A stretch of DNA of 64,000 nucleotides. It comes from CAIQJJ01 sp964606085. GTDB taxonomy: Bacteria; Chloroflexota; Anaerolineae; Anaerolineales; UBA4823. A model generated the notes under the pieces. The model saw only the letters and a program-made list of their open reading frames with translations, had not been told where the DNA came from and searched no databases. Both the position numbers and the translations under genes were made by a program. This document shows positions 1 to 8,242 of this stretch, piece after piece (the first letter of the stretch is position 1; each line of letters begins with the position of its first letter). Location: positions 35,059-99,058 of the forward strand of contig CAZSFD010000006.1 in the NCBI GenBank assembly GCA_964606085.1, read 5' to 3'.

Positions 1-606
1 GACCAGCGTCACCGTCACGCCATACGCATTCCAGATGGTGGCAAATTCCACCCCAATCGCTCCCGCGCCGATGATGACCACCGATTGGGGCAGCTTCTCT
101 TGTAAGATGGCTTCGGTGTAGGTGATGATCTTTTCGCCATCCACGGCCCAGCCAGGCGGCACGGCCACGTTGGCCCCGGTGGCAACGACGATGTTTTTGG
201 CCTTCAGTTCATTGATGTTGCCATCTTTCCCTGTCACAGTCACCGTGTCGCGTCCCGTCACTTTTGCCGCGCCGAGATGGACGGCGATATTGTTCTTCTT
301 CATCAAAAACTCCACCCCTTTGGTCAGGCGGTTGGAGACTTGCCGGCTGCGTTTGACGGCTGTGCCATAATCGAGCTTGAGGTTGTCGAATGAAAAACCC
401 AATTCCTTGCCGCGTTCGCGCAAGGTATGGGCCACCTCCGCATTTTTTAATAAGGATTTGGATGGCACACACCCCACGTTCAAGCATACACCGCCCAGCC
501 ATTGTTTATCTACGATGGCTGTTTTCAGCCCCAATTGCGCGGCACGAATGGCGCAGACATAGCCGCCTGGGCCAGCACCAATTACCACAACATCATAGTC
601 ACTCAT
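1..606 (-). CDS. lpdA: Dihydrolipoyl dehydrogenase, N-terminal part (cut by window edge)
   Basis: This flavoprotein reoxidises the lipoamide of 2-oxoacid dehydrogenase or glycine cleavage complexes with NAD+. The reading frame starts at ATG 606 and runs off the left edge, so about 202 N-terminal residues are seen. They show the FAD-binding GxGxxG loop near residue 10, the redox-active disulfide motif GGVCLNVGCVPSK (C-x4-C) near residues 37-50, and the start of the NAD-binding Rossmann fold (IIGAGAIGVEFA). The C-terminal dimerisation domain with its His-Glu pair lies outside the window. A TATAAT-like box on this strand at 651-656 may be its promoter. Other members of the disulfide oxidoreductase family remain possible, but C-x4-C with this spacing favours lipoamide dehydrogenase. 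Confidence 0.9.
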   Translation of the reverse strand, partial: MSDYDVVVIGAGPGGYVCAIRAAQLGLKTAIVDKQWLGGVCLNVGCVPSKSLLKNAEVAHTLRERGKELGFSFDNLKLDYGTAVKRSRQVSNRLTKGVEFLMKKNNIAVHLGAAKVTGRDTVTVTGKDGNINELKAKNIVVATGANVAVPPGWAVDGEKIITYTEAILQEKLPQSVVIIGAGAIGVEFATIWNAYGVTVTLV

Positions 607-805
607 AGTTCAGTCCCTTTTCTTCCATGAAAATCGGATAGTTTCGGCCAATTATACCGGATTGAAAAGCGTGCATACTGTGAGAACGTCTTCTGGCATG
701 ATCCAAAATGGCCTTTCTCGCGAACGATAGAGGTATACTTGGGCAAATCTACGATGACAATACCGGGAATTGTCTCATCATCTCCTGAGACTACGGAGGG
801 TTGTA

Positions 806-1756
806 ATGTTTACACACGATGACAACGAAAAATTATTAAAACGCGATCTCGATACCGCCGAAGCCCTCAAAGCGGATATTCAACAGCTTCCCCCATGGGC
901 AGAACAGATCAGCCAGGCCATGCCCGATTGGGGTTTCGAGATTCACTGTATGCGCTGGCTCGAAAAGCTCGACTCACTCCTGTATGCCATTCGTGATGCC
1001 ACCGTTTACCCCACCTTCCTGGGTACTTATGACGATACCCCGGGTTACTTGCTGGATGGCATCGAACAAAAATCGGTAGCGGTTCAGCGCTGGCTTGAAC
1101 GTGCGACATTGACCGAAGATGCCTTCGTCCATTATGTCTTTCAAACCCTGGGCGATCACACCGCCCAAAAAGACGAAGCTGCACGCTGCTTTGTCGCTAT
1201 CACGCGTGCATTCGTCGAAGACCAGAACCCTGAAGGCGAGGTCAAAAAACTGGGCAAAACCTGGCGGGCGAAGACGAATGAAAACGGCATTCTCAAATAC
1301 ATGTTCGCCGGCGATGGGCTTGACCAGGGCCTGTTTGGCGGTTCCAGCTATTGGCTGCTGCATCGCCTGAACGTGATCATCCGGCTGATTGGCGGCGATG
1401 CCTCGGATATCCAGGATATTACCGGTTCGGGCAATTACGAACTGCGCAATGTGCTGCGCGATGCGCCTTTGCGCATGCATGTTACCCTGGGCTATCTGTG
1501 GGGCATTCACGCCTACCTGAACGGGCGCGAAGTGGAATGGTTGCGCAAGGAGAAGCCAAACCTGGCCGGCGCGGCGATCTTCGCTTACACCTGCCTGGCC
1601 CGCTCAACGGCCGAACGCGCGGTGGCACGCTGGCTGGCCGCCAGGTTATTTGTGACCACGCGTTTCTGGTATCAGCGCGCCCTCGTCTTTGCGGCCCAAA
1701 AGCAGCGTGTGACCAATCCTTACCTGGATATCCCCGAACTGGGCCTTCAGCATTGA
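806..1756 (+). CDS. Conserved-looking protein of unknown function (316 aa)
   Basis: I do not recognise this protein. The frame opens at 770, but ATG 806 is chosen because GGAGGG lies six bases upstream of it. The protein is soluble in appearance, with no signal peptide or clear membrane span. It is rich in Trp, Tyr and Arg and looks mostly helical towards the C-terminus (the stretch around LGYLWGIHAYLNGREVEW and a late WLAARLFVTTRFWYQRAL helix). No catalytic motif stands out. It has its own TATACT-like box at 734-739 and a strong terminator at 1789-1824, so it is probably transcribed alone. Codon use matches its neighbours, so recent transfer is not suggested. Confidence 0.75.
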   Translation: MFTHDDNEKLLKRDLDTAEALKADIQQLPPWAEQISQAMPDWGFEIHCMRWLEKLDSLLYAIRDATVYPTFLGTYDDTPGYLLDGIEQKSVAVQRWLERATLTEDAFVHYVFQTLGDHTAQKDEAARCFVAITRAFVEDQNPEGEVKKLGKTWRAKTNENGILKYMFAGDGLDQGLFGGSSYWLLHRLNVIIRLIGGDASDIQDITGSGNYELRNVLRDAPLRMHVTLGYLWGIHAYLNGREVEWLRKEKPNLAGAAIFAYTCLARSTAERAVARWLAARLFVTTRFWYQRALVFAAQKQRVTNPYLDIPELGLQH

Positions 1757-1788
1757 CCGCCTGACCGACGGATAAAGATGATATGGAT

Positions 1789-1824
1789 ACGAAGCCCCGG
1801 ATGCACCCCGGGGCTTCGTGTTTT
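1789..1824 (+). terminator. Intrinsic terminator after the 316-aa gene
   Basis: A 12-bp GC-rich stem (ACGAAGCCCCGG pairing with CCGGGGCTTCGT, 7-base loop) is followed by G and TTTT. It lies 32 bases after the stop codon at 1756. Confidence 0.85.
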
Positions 1825-1962
1825 ATGCACCCTTGTTGCCAGAGAAGGGCCGCTAACATCTTGGATATGGCTTGTTTACGCGTTTTGCATACAAATGATG
1901 CTAAAATGATCGTGTCGTACGAGATGGAACGCCTGGCAAACCACCCCTATTAGAGGCCGCCT

Positions 1963-3042
1963 ATGCTCAACTGGCTTGCACCCAAGTTAAACCTCGATGC
2001 GCTCAACCGTCTGAGCAAATATAACCTCAGCCCCAGGGAACTGGATCAGTTCAAAGCCTACGTGCAAAGCGCCGATGACCAGGCGCTCTATCGCCTCAAC
2101 CCGCGCTACCTGGCCAAACGACTCCAATGGAGCGACACCCGCACCCTGGATGTCCTCACCCTGGCTGTGGCTGAAAACTTGTGGAAACTGGAGTGGGATA
2201 CCTTCTGCCCAGGCTGCGGTGGCCTGTTGCAACAGGCAGATGGGCTGGGCCATATCGCCGCACACCAGGTCTGCCCGATGTGCCAGTGGGAAGGCGACAT
2301 CATTCTGGATCAGATGGTGACGGTGTACGCCAGCCTCGACCCGGCTGTGCGCAAACTCAACACCAACCTCGCAGGAAATGATGCCTTCCGCAAGCAAGTG
2401 GACGCCGAATATGGGCCGGTGTTGGCGCTGACCCTGGTCAACCGCCCCCTGTTTCGCGAGGTTCTGGGCGATCAGGTGCTGCCACACAACCAATCGCTGG
2501 GGGTGCAACACCTGGCTATCTTTTTCTCCGATCTGAAAAGCTCCACTGCCCTTTACCACCGCCTGGGCGATGCAACGGCCTATCCATTGGTACGCCAACA
2601 TTTCCTGGCCATCTTCGCGGCCGTCGAATTGCACGGCGGTTCAGCCGTCAAGACCATTGGCGATGGCGTGATGGGCACCTTTTTGACGAATGCCGCGGCC
2701 CTGCTGGGGATTGTCGAAAGCGTGCAGGCAATTGGCGAACTCAATCAGCAGGCCGGGCTGCGCGGCGCAAACCGCTTGTGCCTGAAGGTGGGGCTGCACG
2801 CCGGGCCGTGCATCGTGGTCACGCTCAATCATCGCCTCGATTATTTCGGTTCCACGGTCAATATCGCTTCGCGCCTGAGTCACTTATCTGAGGGGGATGA
2901 CCTGTTGATCAGCGAAGCCGTGCTGGAAGATGCCGAGGCCGCTCGCATTGCCCGCGGCCTTGGCCAGGCCGAGAAACTCTCCACCACCTTGCGTGGCTTC
3001 TCGACGCCCATGAACATCCAACGCATTCGCTTGAGCGGGTGA
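1963..3042 (+). CDS. Class III adenylate/guanylate cyclase with DUF5939-type N-terminal zinc-ribbon region
   Basis: The protein should make cAMP (or cGMP) from a nucleoside triphosphate in the cytoplasm. Residues 1-165 form the DUF5939-like module, with two CxxC pairs (CPGCGG and CPMCQW) that look like a zinc ribbon. The C-terminal half is the cyclase homology domain. It has FFSDLKSST with the first metal aspartate, IGDGVMGTF with the second, and RLDYFGSTVNIASRL with the transition-state Asn/Arg. There is no membrane segment, so it is a soluble single-domain cyclase that must dimerise. It is monocistronic: a terminator lies upstream and the next gene converges. A larger relative with an added SRPBCC domain sits at 16123-17940. 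Substrate choice cannot be settled by eye. Confidence 0.88.
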   Translation: MLNWLAPKLNLDALNRLSKYNLSPRELDQFKAYVQSADDQALYRLNPRYLAKRLQWSDTRTLDVLTLAVAENLWKLEWDTFCPGCGGLLQQADGLGHIAAHQVCPMCQWEGDIILDQMVTVYASLDPAVRKLNTNLAGNDAFRKQVDAEYGPVLALTLVNRPLFREVLGDQVLPHNQSLGVQHLAIFFSDLKSSTALYHRLGDATAYPLVRQHFLAIFAAVELHGGSAVKTIGDGVMGTFLTNAAALLGIVESVQAIGELNQQAGLRGANRLCLKVGLHAGPCIVVTLNHRLDYFGSTVNIASRLSHLSEGDDLLISEAVLEDAEAARIARGLGQAEKLSTTLRGFSTPMNIQRIRLSG

Positions 3043-3075
3043 TCTTCGCTCGCTAATTTTTCGCCGCCGATAGGT

Positions 3076-3759
3076 TCAAGCTACGGGTGTAATGCAGGCG
3101 GGATTATCGTTGGCGGGGCTGTTGACCAGGCGTGAGACGGGGTAGGCGACCATCGCTTCGGTGGGGTAGGGCTGGATGAGCGGCAGGAGCTTTTCGGGGC
3201 GCTGCTCGGCGGGGTCGAGCCAGGTTTGGTAGGCACCGCCTGGCAGGATGACGGGCATGCGGTTGTGGATGGGGGCCATCAGGGTATTGGGTTCGGTGGT
3301 GATGATCGTACATGATTTGATTTCGCCGCCCTCGCCGCCGGGAGGCGTCCACCATTCCCACAGGCCGGCAAAAGCGAAGGGCTGGCCGTCTTGCAGGCGG
3401 ATGTAGATGGGGGTTTTGCTTTTGCCATCGGCGCTTTTTTGCCATTCATAGAAACCATCGCTGAGAATGAGGCAGCGGCGGCGTTTGAAGGCGCTGCGGA
3501 AAGATGGCTTTTCGGCCACGGTTTCGCCGCGGGCGTTGATCAGTTTGCTGCCGATGGTTGAGTCTTTGGCCCACGAGGGAATCAGCCCCCAGGTGAAAAA
3601 ATCCAGCCGATGTTTGCCATCGTTGGCGACGACGGCCACCGGCTGGGTGGGGGAAATGTTATAGCGGGGGGTGAAGGTGGCTTCTTCGGGGACGTGCAGC
3701 CAGGGAAAGGCGGCGCGCAGTTGGGCAGGGTCAATGGTCAGGGTGAATCTGCCGCACAT
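3076..3759 (-). CDS. yedK: SOS response-associated peptidase / abasic-site cross-linking protein (SRAP, YedK/HMCES family)
   Basis: SRAP proteins cross-link covalently to abasic sites in single-stranded DNA through Cys2 and protect them during replication. The initiator Met is directly followed by Cys (MCGRFTL), as the family requires. The other conserved parts are present: YNISPTQP, INARGETV with the active-site Asn, LSDGFYEW with the Glu, and the late MAPIHNRMPVIL with the His. At 227 aa the length is normal. Its start lies 12 bases from the end of the CarH-like gene on the same strand, so it may be co-transcribed with that regulator. I see no LexA-like box. Confidence 0.93.
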   Translation of the reverse strand: MCGRFTLTIDPAQLRAAFPWLHVPEEATFTPRYNISPTQPVAVVANDGKHRLDFFTWGLIPSWAKDSTIGSKLINARGETVAEKPSFRSAFKRRRCLILSDGFYEWQKSADGKSKTPIYIRLQDGQPFAFAGLWEWWTPPGGEGGEIKSCTIITTEPNTLMAPIHNRMPVILPGGAYQTWLDPAEQRPEKLLPLIQPYPTEAMVAYPVSRLVNSPANDNPACITPVA

Positions 3760-3771
3760 GAGGGGCTCCTT

Positions 3772-4743
3772 TCATCGCAGTAGGCGCTCGATGGCCGCCA
3801 TGCCGGCTTCGAAGGTGTTGCCGAGGTAGTTGCCTGAAACATGGATTTGCCATTCGGGTTTTTTGGCAAACACCCGCCCGCCATAGGCGACGATGGGCTT
3901 GCCCGTGCTGGCGGCTTCGGGCAGGAACTGCGGCCAATCGGCCAGTTCGCTGGCGGCCATTTCGGTCATGGCGACCAGTACCACCATCGCCGGGCGGGTA
4001 TCGCGGACGAACTGGGCCAGATCGGCCAGCGGCACGGCCTGGCCGAGGTAGATCACCGGCCAGCGGCGGCGGCGCAACAGCGCGCCCAAGATGAGCAGGC
4101 TGCCTTCGTGCCACTCGTTGGGGGCGCACGCCAGCACGATGGGGGCGTGATCCTGGGCGGGCGGGCCGCTGACCATCCACAGGAGCAGTTTTTGGCGCAG
4201 ATAGTTGGTGGCCAGGTGTTCGGTGGCGACGCTGATCTCGCCGCGCTCCCAGGTTTCGCCCACTTCGGCCATCGCGGGGCCGATCACGTTCAAAATCAGG
4301 TTTTCCGGCGAGGACGAGGCCAGCGCCTCGCCGAGAATCTGGTCGGCCTGGCCCAGGTTACGCCGGATCAGCGCGGCGACGAGTTGCTGCGTATGACTGG
4401 CGTTCACATCGTGAGAAATTTCAGGCAAGGGCATTTCTTCGACAGCAGTTTCAGCGCTGGAGGCAAATTGCCCGCTTTCTTCCTGGTAGCGCAACGCCTG
4501 GATCGCCTGCGAGGTTTGCATTCCCTCGTCAATGCGTTCTTTGACCCAGTTCAGGCGCATAATATCCTTTTCGGAATACAGCCGATGCCCACCCGTGGTG
4601 CGCCCCGATTGTGGGAAGTCGTAGCGGCGTTCCCAGGCGCGCAAGGTGGCCATCGAAATGCCGGTCATGCGCGTGACGACGCCAATGTTGTACAGTGGCT
4701 CTGCGTTGTTGGTTGCCGGGGCTTGGGGGATCAAGCTCATCAT
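3772..4743 (-). CDS. MerR-family regulator with cobalamin-binding domain (CarH/LitR-like photoreceptor candidate)
   Basis: A frame stays open to 5172, but the real start is ATG 4743 (or 4740), preceded by AAAGGAG and a consensus promoter, giving 323 aa. Residues 15-85 are a MerR winged helix (YNIGVVTRMTGISMATLRAWERRY, quoted in part). A four-helix bundle and a Rossmann-like B12 domain follow. The light-sensor signature W-x9-EH is present (ETWERGEISVATEH), as is the lower-ligand histidine in the ExH motif (NEWHEG). In CarH these residues hold adenosylcobalamin, and light breaks the DNA-binding tetramer. The gene diverges from an operon that contains a CrtI-like oxidoreductase, the usual kind of CarH target. 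A B12-sensing role without light is the main alternative. Confidence 0.85.
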   Translation of the reverse strand: MMSLIPQAPATNNAEPLYNIGVVTRMTGISMATLRAWERRYDFPQSGRTTGGHRLYSEKDIMRLNWVKERIDEGMQTSQAIQALRYQEESGQFASSAETAVEEMPLPEISHDVNASHTQQLVAALIRRNLGQADQILGEALASSSPENLILNVIGPAMAEVGETWERGEISVATEHLATNYLRQKLLLWMVSGPPAQDHAPIVLACAPNEWHEGSLLILGALLRRRRWPVIYLGQAVPLADLAQFVRDTRPAMVVLVAMTEMAASELADWPQFLPEAASTGKPIVAYGGRVFAKKPEWQIHVSGNYLGNTFEAGMAAIERLLR

Positions 4744-4768
4744 AAATAAACACTCCTTTTGCACGTTT

Positions 4769-4797
4769 AGTTTATCATCCTTTGAGATCATTGTCAA
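4769..4797 (-). promoter_or_regulatory. Consensus sigma-70 promoter of the CarH-like gene
   Basis: Read on the minus strand this is TTGACA (4797-4792), a 17-base spacer, and TAAACT (4774-4769). It lies 25 bases upstream of the ATG at 4743. Confidence 0.8.
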
Positions 4798-4803
4798 GAA
4801 ATC

Positions 4804-4836
4804 TTCATAAAATATGTACAAAATGTTGACAAAGGG
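4804..4836 (+). promoter_or_regulatory. Three tandem 11-bp direct repeats, putative CarH-type operator
   Basis: The units are TTCATAAAATA (4804), TGTACAAAATG (4815) and TTGACAAAGGG (4826), in exact 11-bp register. They share T at 1, A at 4, A at 6 and AA at 7-8. The third unit contains the -35 hexamer of the rightward promoter. Tandem 11-bp direct repeats overlapping a -35 box are the described operator layout of Thermus CarH. The match here was made by eye. Confidence 0.5.
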
Positions 4837-4854
4837 GGTGGGCGGGAGTAGAAT
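4826..4854 (+). promoter_or_regulatory. Consensus sigma-70 promoter of the epimerase/SRPBCC/CrtI-like operon
   Basis: TTGACA (4826-4831), a 17-base spacer and TAGAAT (4849-4854) make a near-perfect promoter. It faces the divergent operon that starts at 4898. The heptamer repeat that follows would form most of the 5' untranslated region. Confidence 0.8.
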
Positions 4855-4889
<35 letters not shown>

Positions 4890-4897
4890 AGTTCCTT

Positions 4898-5818
4898 ATG
4901 AAAATAATTATTCCCGGCGGAACGGGGTTGATTGGACGGGCGCTGGCTGGCGAATTGCTGGCCGCGGGACATTCTGTGTTGGTGCTGACGCGTCGGCCTG
5001 AAGCGGCGCGGCTGCCCGATGGCGTGCAGGCTTTGGCCTGGGATGGCCGCAGCGCGGCCGGTTGGGGCGCGCAAGTGGATGGCGAGACGGTGATCGTCAA
5101 CCTGGCCGGGGAGCCGGTGGCGGGCCGCGGCTTTTTCCCGGCGCGCTGGACGCCCGAACGCCAGGCGTGCATCCGTCAGAGCCGCGTGGAGGCCGGGCGG
5201 GCCGTGGTGGCCGCGGTGCAGCAGGCCGCTCACAAACCCCTGGCCGTGATCCAGGCTTCGGCGGTGGGCTATTATGGCCCGTCGGATGCGCCGCGTGTGA
5301 CGGAAGATCACGCCCCTGGTCGTGATTTTTTGGCCTCGGTGTGCCTCGATTGGGAAGCCGCCACGGCCCCGGTCGAGGCGTTGGGCGTGCGGCGGGCGGT
5401 GGCGCGTATTGGCGTGGTGCTCAGCCCGGCGGGCGGGGCGCTGCCGCGCCAGGCATTGCTCTTTCGCGGGTTTGCCGGCGGCCCGCTCGGTTCTGGGCGG
5501 CAGGGATACCCGTGGATTCACCTGGCCGACGTGACCGGCGCGCTGCGCTTTCTGGCCGAAAACGCCCAGGCCGTCGGCGCGTTCAACCTGGCCGCGCCAA
5601 ACCCGGTCAGTAATGCCGATTTTGGCCGGGCGCTGGGCGCAGCACTGAAGCGGCCCTATTGGCTGCCGGCCCCGGCCTTTGCCTTTCGCCTGGCCTTTGG
5701 TGAGGTGGCTACCATCTTGCTCGATGGGCAGATGGCTTACCCGCAGCGTCTGCTGGCGGCGGGGTACGCATTTCGTCACCCGCAACTGGCCGGGGCGCTG
5801 GAGGATTTGTTATGTTGA
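4898..5818 (+). CDS. TIGR01777-family epimerase-like NAD(P)-binding protein (YfcH/SulA-type)
   Basis: This is an extended short-chain-dehydrogenase relative whose physiological substrate is unknown in most bacteria. The N-terminus carries the cofactor loop GGTGLIGRAL, followed by VLTRRPE, where the Arg residues suggest NADP preference. Near residue 120 there is the SAVGYYG motif typical of the family, and the C-terminal half has the DUF1731-like helix region (LRFLAENAQAVGAFNLAAPNPV, partly quoted). At 306 aa it is full length. It is the first gene of a tight operon: it overlaps the SRPBCC gene by seven bases, and the next gene follows directly. The promoter and putative CarH operator lie just upstream. 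Confidence 0.9.
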   Translation: MKIIIPGGTGLIGRALAGELLAAGHSVLVLTRRPEAARLPDGVQALAWDGRSAAGWGAQVDGETVIVNLAGEPVAGRGFFPARWTPERQACIRQSRVEAGRAVVAAVQQAAHKPLAVIQASAVGYYGPSDAPRVTEDHAPGRDFLASVCLDWEAATAPVEALGVRRAVARIGVVLSPAGGALPRQALLFRGFAGGPLGSGRQGYPWIHLADVTGALRFLAENAQAVGAFNLAAPNPVSNADFGRALGAALKRPYWLPAPAFAFRLAFGEVATILLDGQMAYPQRLLAAGYAFRHPQLAGALEDLLC

Positions 5819-6258
5819 CCTATCGCCACACGTTTCTTGTGCGCGCCTCGCTGACGGCGGTGGCATGCTTTCACGCTCGCTCGGCCAGCATGGCCGCCAT
5901 CACCCCGCCGCCCATTCGGGTGGCGATGCCCGATGCCCCCGAAGTGCTGCGCGAAGGCGACGAAATGCCCTTTACGCTGTGGATCGGGCCTCTCCCGCTG
6001 CGCTGGCGGGCGGTCATCGAAGATGTCAGCGAGCGGGGTTTCAGCGACCGCCAACTGAGCGGGCCGTTTCGAGCGTGGCAGCATCGCCACACCTTTACCG
6101 TGGTAGATGCCGCCACCACCGCAGTGAGCGACGAAATCCGCGCCGAACTGTGCCTGCACCCGTGGTGGGGGGTGATTGGCCTGGGTATGTGGCTGGGACT
6201 GCCGCTGCTGTTTGCTTACCGCGGTTGGAAAACGCGCCGTTTGCTGGAGCGTGCTTGA
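5812..6258 (+). CDS. SRPBCC (START-like) family protein with C-terminal membrane segment
   Basis: This 148-aa protein has the pattern of a small hydrophobic-ligand-binding SRPBCC fold (YRHTFLVRASLTAV near the start, MPFTLWIGPLPLRW, SGPFRAWQHRHTF, then a long C-terminal helix). The last 30 residues contain one hydrophobic stretch (WWGVIGLGMWLGLPLLFAY) that could anchor it to the membrane. Its ATG lies inside the last codons of the epimerase gene, so the two are translationally coupled. Fusions or neighbours of TIGR01777 proteins with SRPBCC domains are common, which supports a shared function. The ligand is unknown. Context with a CrtI-like enzyme suggests an isoprenoid or lipid, but that is inference. 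Confidence 0.75.
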   Translation: MLTYRHTFLVRASLTAVACFHARSASMAAITPPPIRVAMPDAPEVLREGDEMPFTLWIGPLPLRWRAVIEDVSERGFSDRQLSGPFRAWQHRHTFTVVDAATTAVSDEIRAELCLHPWWGVIGLGMWLGLPLLFAYRGWKTRRLLERA

Positions 6259-7701
6259 ATGAAGATCATCGTCATCGGTGCGGGGATGGGTGGGTTGGCG
6301 GCGGCGGCAGCGCTGGCCAGGCGCGGCGCTGACGTGACCGTGCTGGAAGCGCACGTCTACCCCGGCGGGTGTGCGGGGACGTTTTACCACCAGGGCTATC
6401 GCTTCGAGGCCGGGGCGACGCTGGCGGCGGGGTTTTACCCCGGCGGGCCGATGGATTTGCTGGCGCAAGCGGCTGGCATCGAGGCCTGGCCGGTTCATCC
6501 GGCTGATGCGGCCCTCACCGCCCATTTGCCCGGCGGCCTGAGCATCACTCGCTATGGAGATGCGCGCCGCTGGGACGAATACCAGGCCGCTTTTGGCCCG
6601 GCGGCTGAGCGCTTTTTCGCCTGGCAGGAATCCGCCGCCGATGCGCTGTGGCCGTTGGCGCTGCGACGTCCGCCCTGGCCACCAAACACCCTGGCCGAAC
6701 TGCTGTGCCTGCCGGCCTACGCCCACCCCGGCCTGCTGCCCTTCGCCGCCGATGCGCTGCGCCCGGCGGCCATTCACCTGCGCGGTGCGCCCGCAGTGCT
6801 GCGCCTTTTTGTGGATGGTCAACTGCTGATCGCAGCCCAGGCCGAGAGTGAGCGCGCCAATGCGCTCTACGCCGCCGCCGCCCTCGACCTGCCGCGCCGC
6901 GGCGTGGCGCATGTGGCCGGCGGCATGGGGGCGTTGGCTGAGAGGCTGGTGCAGGCCATTCGCACGCATGGCGGGCAGGTGATCTTCCGCCAGGAGGTGA
7001 CGCGCCTGGCCGTCGAGCCGGGCCGTCCGATCCGGCTGGAGATGAAGCGCGGCGAGCTGTTCCACGCTGACCGGGTGATCGCCAACCTGACGCCGTGGGA
7101 TGTGCGCCGTTTATTGGGCGAGGCGGCCCCGCCGCGCCTGGCGCGCCTGCCTGACGAGCCGCCAGGTTGGGGGGCGTTCGTCGCTTACGTGGGGGTAGAT
7201 GCCACCGGCCTGCCCGCTGACCTGCCGCTGCATCAGCAGGTGATTGTCCGTCGCCCGTTGGGCGAAGGCAATTCGCTGTTTCTTTCGCTCAGCCCTGCCT
7301 GGGACGCGACGCGTGCGCCCTCGGGCCAGCGGGCGCTGACGATCAGCACGCACACCGCCCTGGGGTCGTGGTGGCGGTTGTATGAACAAGACCGCCCGGC
7401 TTACGAAGCCCGCAAGCAAGCCACGCTCGATGCGCTGCTGGCCGCCGCCGAAACTGCCCTGCCGGGCCTGCGTAGCCGCGCCCGGTTGACGATGCCTGGC
7501 ACGCCGCTCACCTTCGCCCATTTCACGCGCCGGCACTTGGGCTGGGTGGGCGGCTTTCCGCAGACGAGCCTGCTGCGCACCGGCGCGCCGCATTTGCTGC
7601 CGAACCTCTGGCTGGTCGGTGACAGCATCTTCCCCGGCCAATCGGTGGCGGCGGTGGCGTTGGGCGGGCTGCGTGTGGCTGCGCAGGTTTTACCAGGCTG
7701 A
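6259..7701 (+). CDS. CrtI/CrtD-like FAD-dependent oxidoreductase (carotenoid desaturase/isomerase family)
   Basis: The protein begins with a dinucleotide-binding motif (VIGAGMGGLAAAAAL, then E at the end of strand 2 and YPGGCAGTF). It ends with the family signature PNLWLVGDSIFPGQSVAAVALGGL, here at residues about 455-478 and partly quoted. Together these place it in the phytoene desaturase / carotenoid isomerase superfamily (COG1233). At 480 aa it is normal for that group. The start codon follows the previous stop without a gap. No phytoene synthase, GGPP synthase or cyclase gene lies nearby, so a carotenoid substrate is only suggested by family and by the CarH-like regulator. A non-carotenoid amine or retinol-type oxidoreductase cannot be excluded. 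Confidence 0.82.
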   Translation: MKIIVIGAGMGGLAAAAALARRGADVTVLEAHVYPGGCAGTFYHQGYRFEAGATLAAGFYPGGPMDLLAQAAGIEAWPVHPADAALTAHLPGGLSITRYGDARRWDEYQAAFGPAAERFFAWQESAADALWPLALRRPPWPPNTLAELLCLPAYAHPGLLPFAADALRPAAIHLRGAPAVLRLFVDGQLLIAAQAESERANALYAAAALDLPRRGVAHVAGGMGALAERLVQAIRTHGGQVIFRQEVTRLAVEPGRPIRLEMKRGELFHADRVIANLTPWDVRRLLGEAAPPRLARLPDEPPGWGAFVAYVGVDATGLPADLPLHQQVIVRRPLGEGNSLFLSLSPAWDATRAPSGQRALTISTHTALGSWWRLYEQDRPAYEARKQATLDALLAAAETALPGLRSRARLTMPGTPLTFAHFTRRHLGWVGGFPQTSLLRTGAPHLLPNLWLVGDSIFPGQSVAAVALGGLRVAAQVLPG

Positions 7702-7760
7702 TGGGGACGTATCTGTGGTAAAATAATTGCATAGATTCGGACTTGCGTTCAAAAAAAATT

Positions 7761-7795
7761 GCCGCCATTCTGTAACAGGATGGCGGCTTTTTTTT
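7761..7795. terminator. Intrinsic terminator closing the CrtI-like operon
   Basis: A 12-bp stem starting GCCGCCATTCTG, with one mismatch and a three-base loop, is followed by eight T residues. The left flank is A-rich, so it could work on both strands. Confidence 0.88.
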
Positions 7796-7871
7796 AGGCC
7801 AGGCCCGCCCCACCGGCTACCCGCTTGTGCCTTCACGGTGGATAGTTGTGAAATAGAAATAAGGATTTGAT

Positions 7872-8162
7872 ATGGATGCAAAATTGTATGTTGGCAATCT
7901 GTCTTACTCGACCACCGAGAGCAGCTTGCGCGAGTTGTTTGGGCAGGCCGGTACCGTGGTGAGCGTGGATATTATCAATGACCGGGATACGGGCCGCCCT
8001 AAGGGCTTTGCCTTTATCACGATGGCGAATCAGCAGGAAGCGCAGGAAGCGATTAAGGTGCTGAATGGCAAAAGCGTGGATAACTTTATGCTGAAAGTAA
8101 GCATTGCCAAGCCGCGCGAAGAACGTCCGATGCAGAACAATAACTTTCGTCGTCGGCGCTAG
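7872..8162 (+). CDS. RRM-type RNA-binding protein (cyanobacterial Rbp-like)
   Basis: This 96-aa protein is a single RNA recognition motif with both core signatures: RNP2 as KLYVGNLSYS at residues 4-13 and RNP1 as KGFAFITM near residues 45-52, with the exposed aromatics in place. The tail is short and ends in Arg residues. Such small RRM proteins in cyanobacteria and Chloroflexota behave like RNA chaperones, often cold-induced. It follows a terminator and has about 75 bases of leader, so it is likely transcribed alone. AAGGA lies 5-10 bases upstream of the start. Confidence 0.93.
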   Translation: MDAKLYVGNLSYSTTESSLRELFGQAGTVVSVDIINDRDTGRPKGFAFITMANQQEAQEAIKVLNGKSVDNFMLKVSIAKPREERPMQNNNFRRRR

Positions 8163-8242
8163 TAATCCTTTTTTGTTGCCCTGGGCCCTGGGGAGGTCTT
8201 GGGGCAGCAGCCTGGCAGGTACTCGGAAACAGGAGGCAGCCT

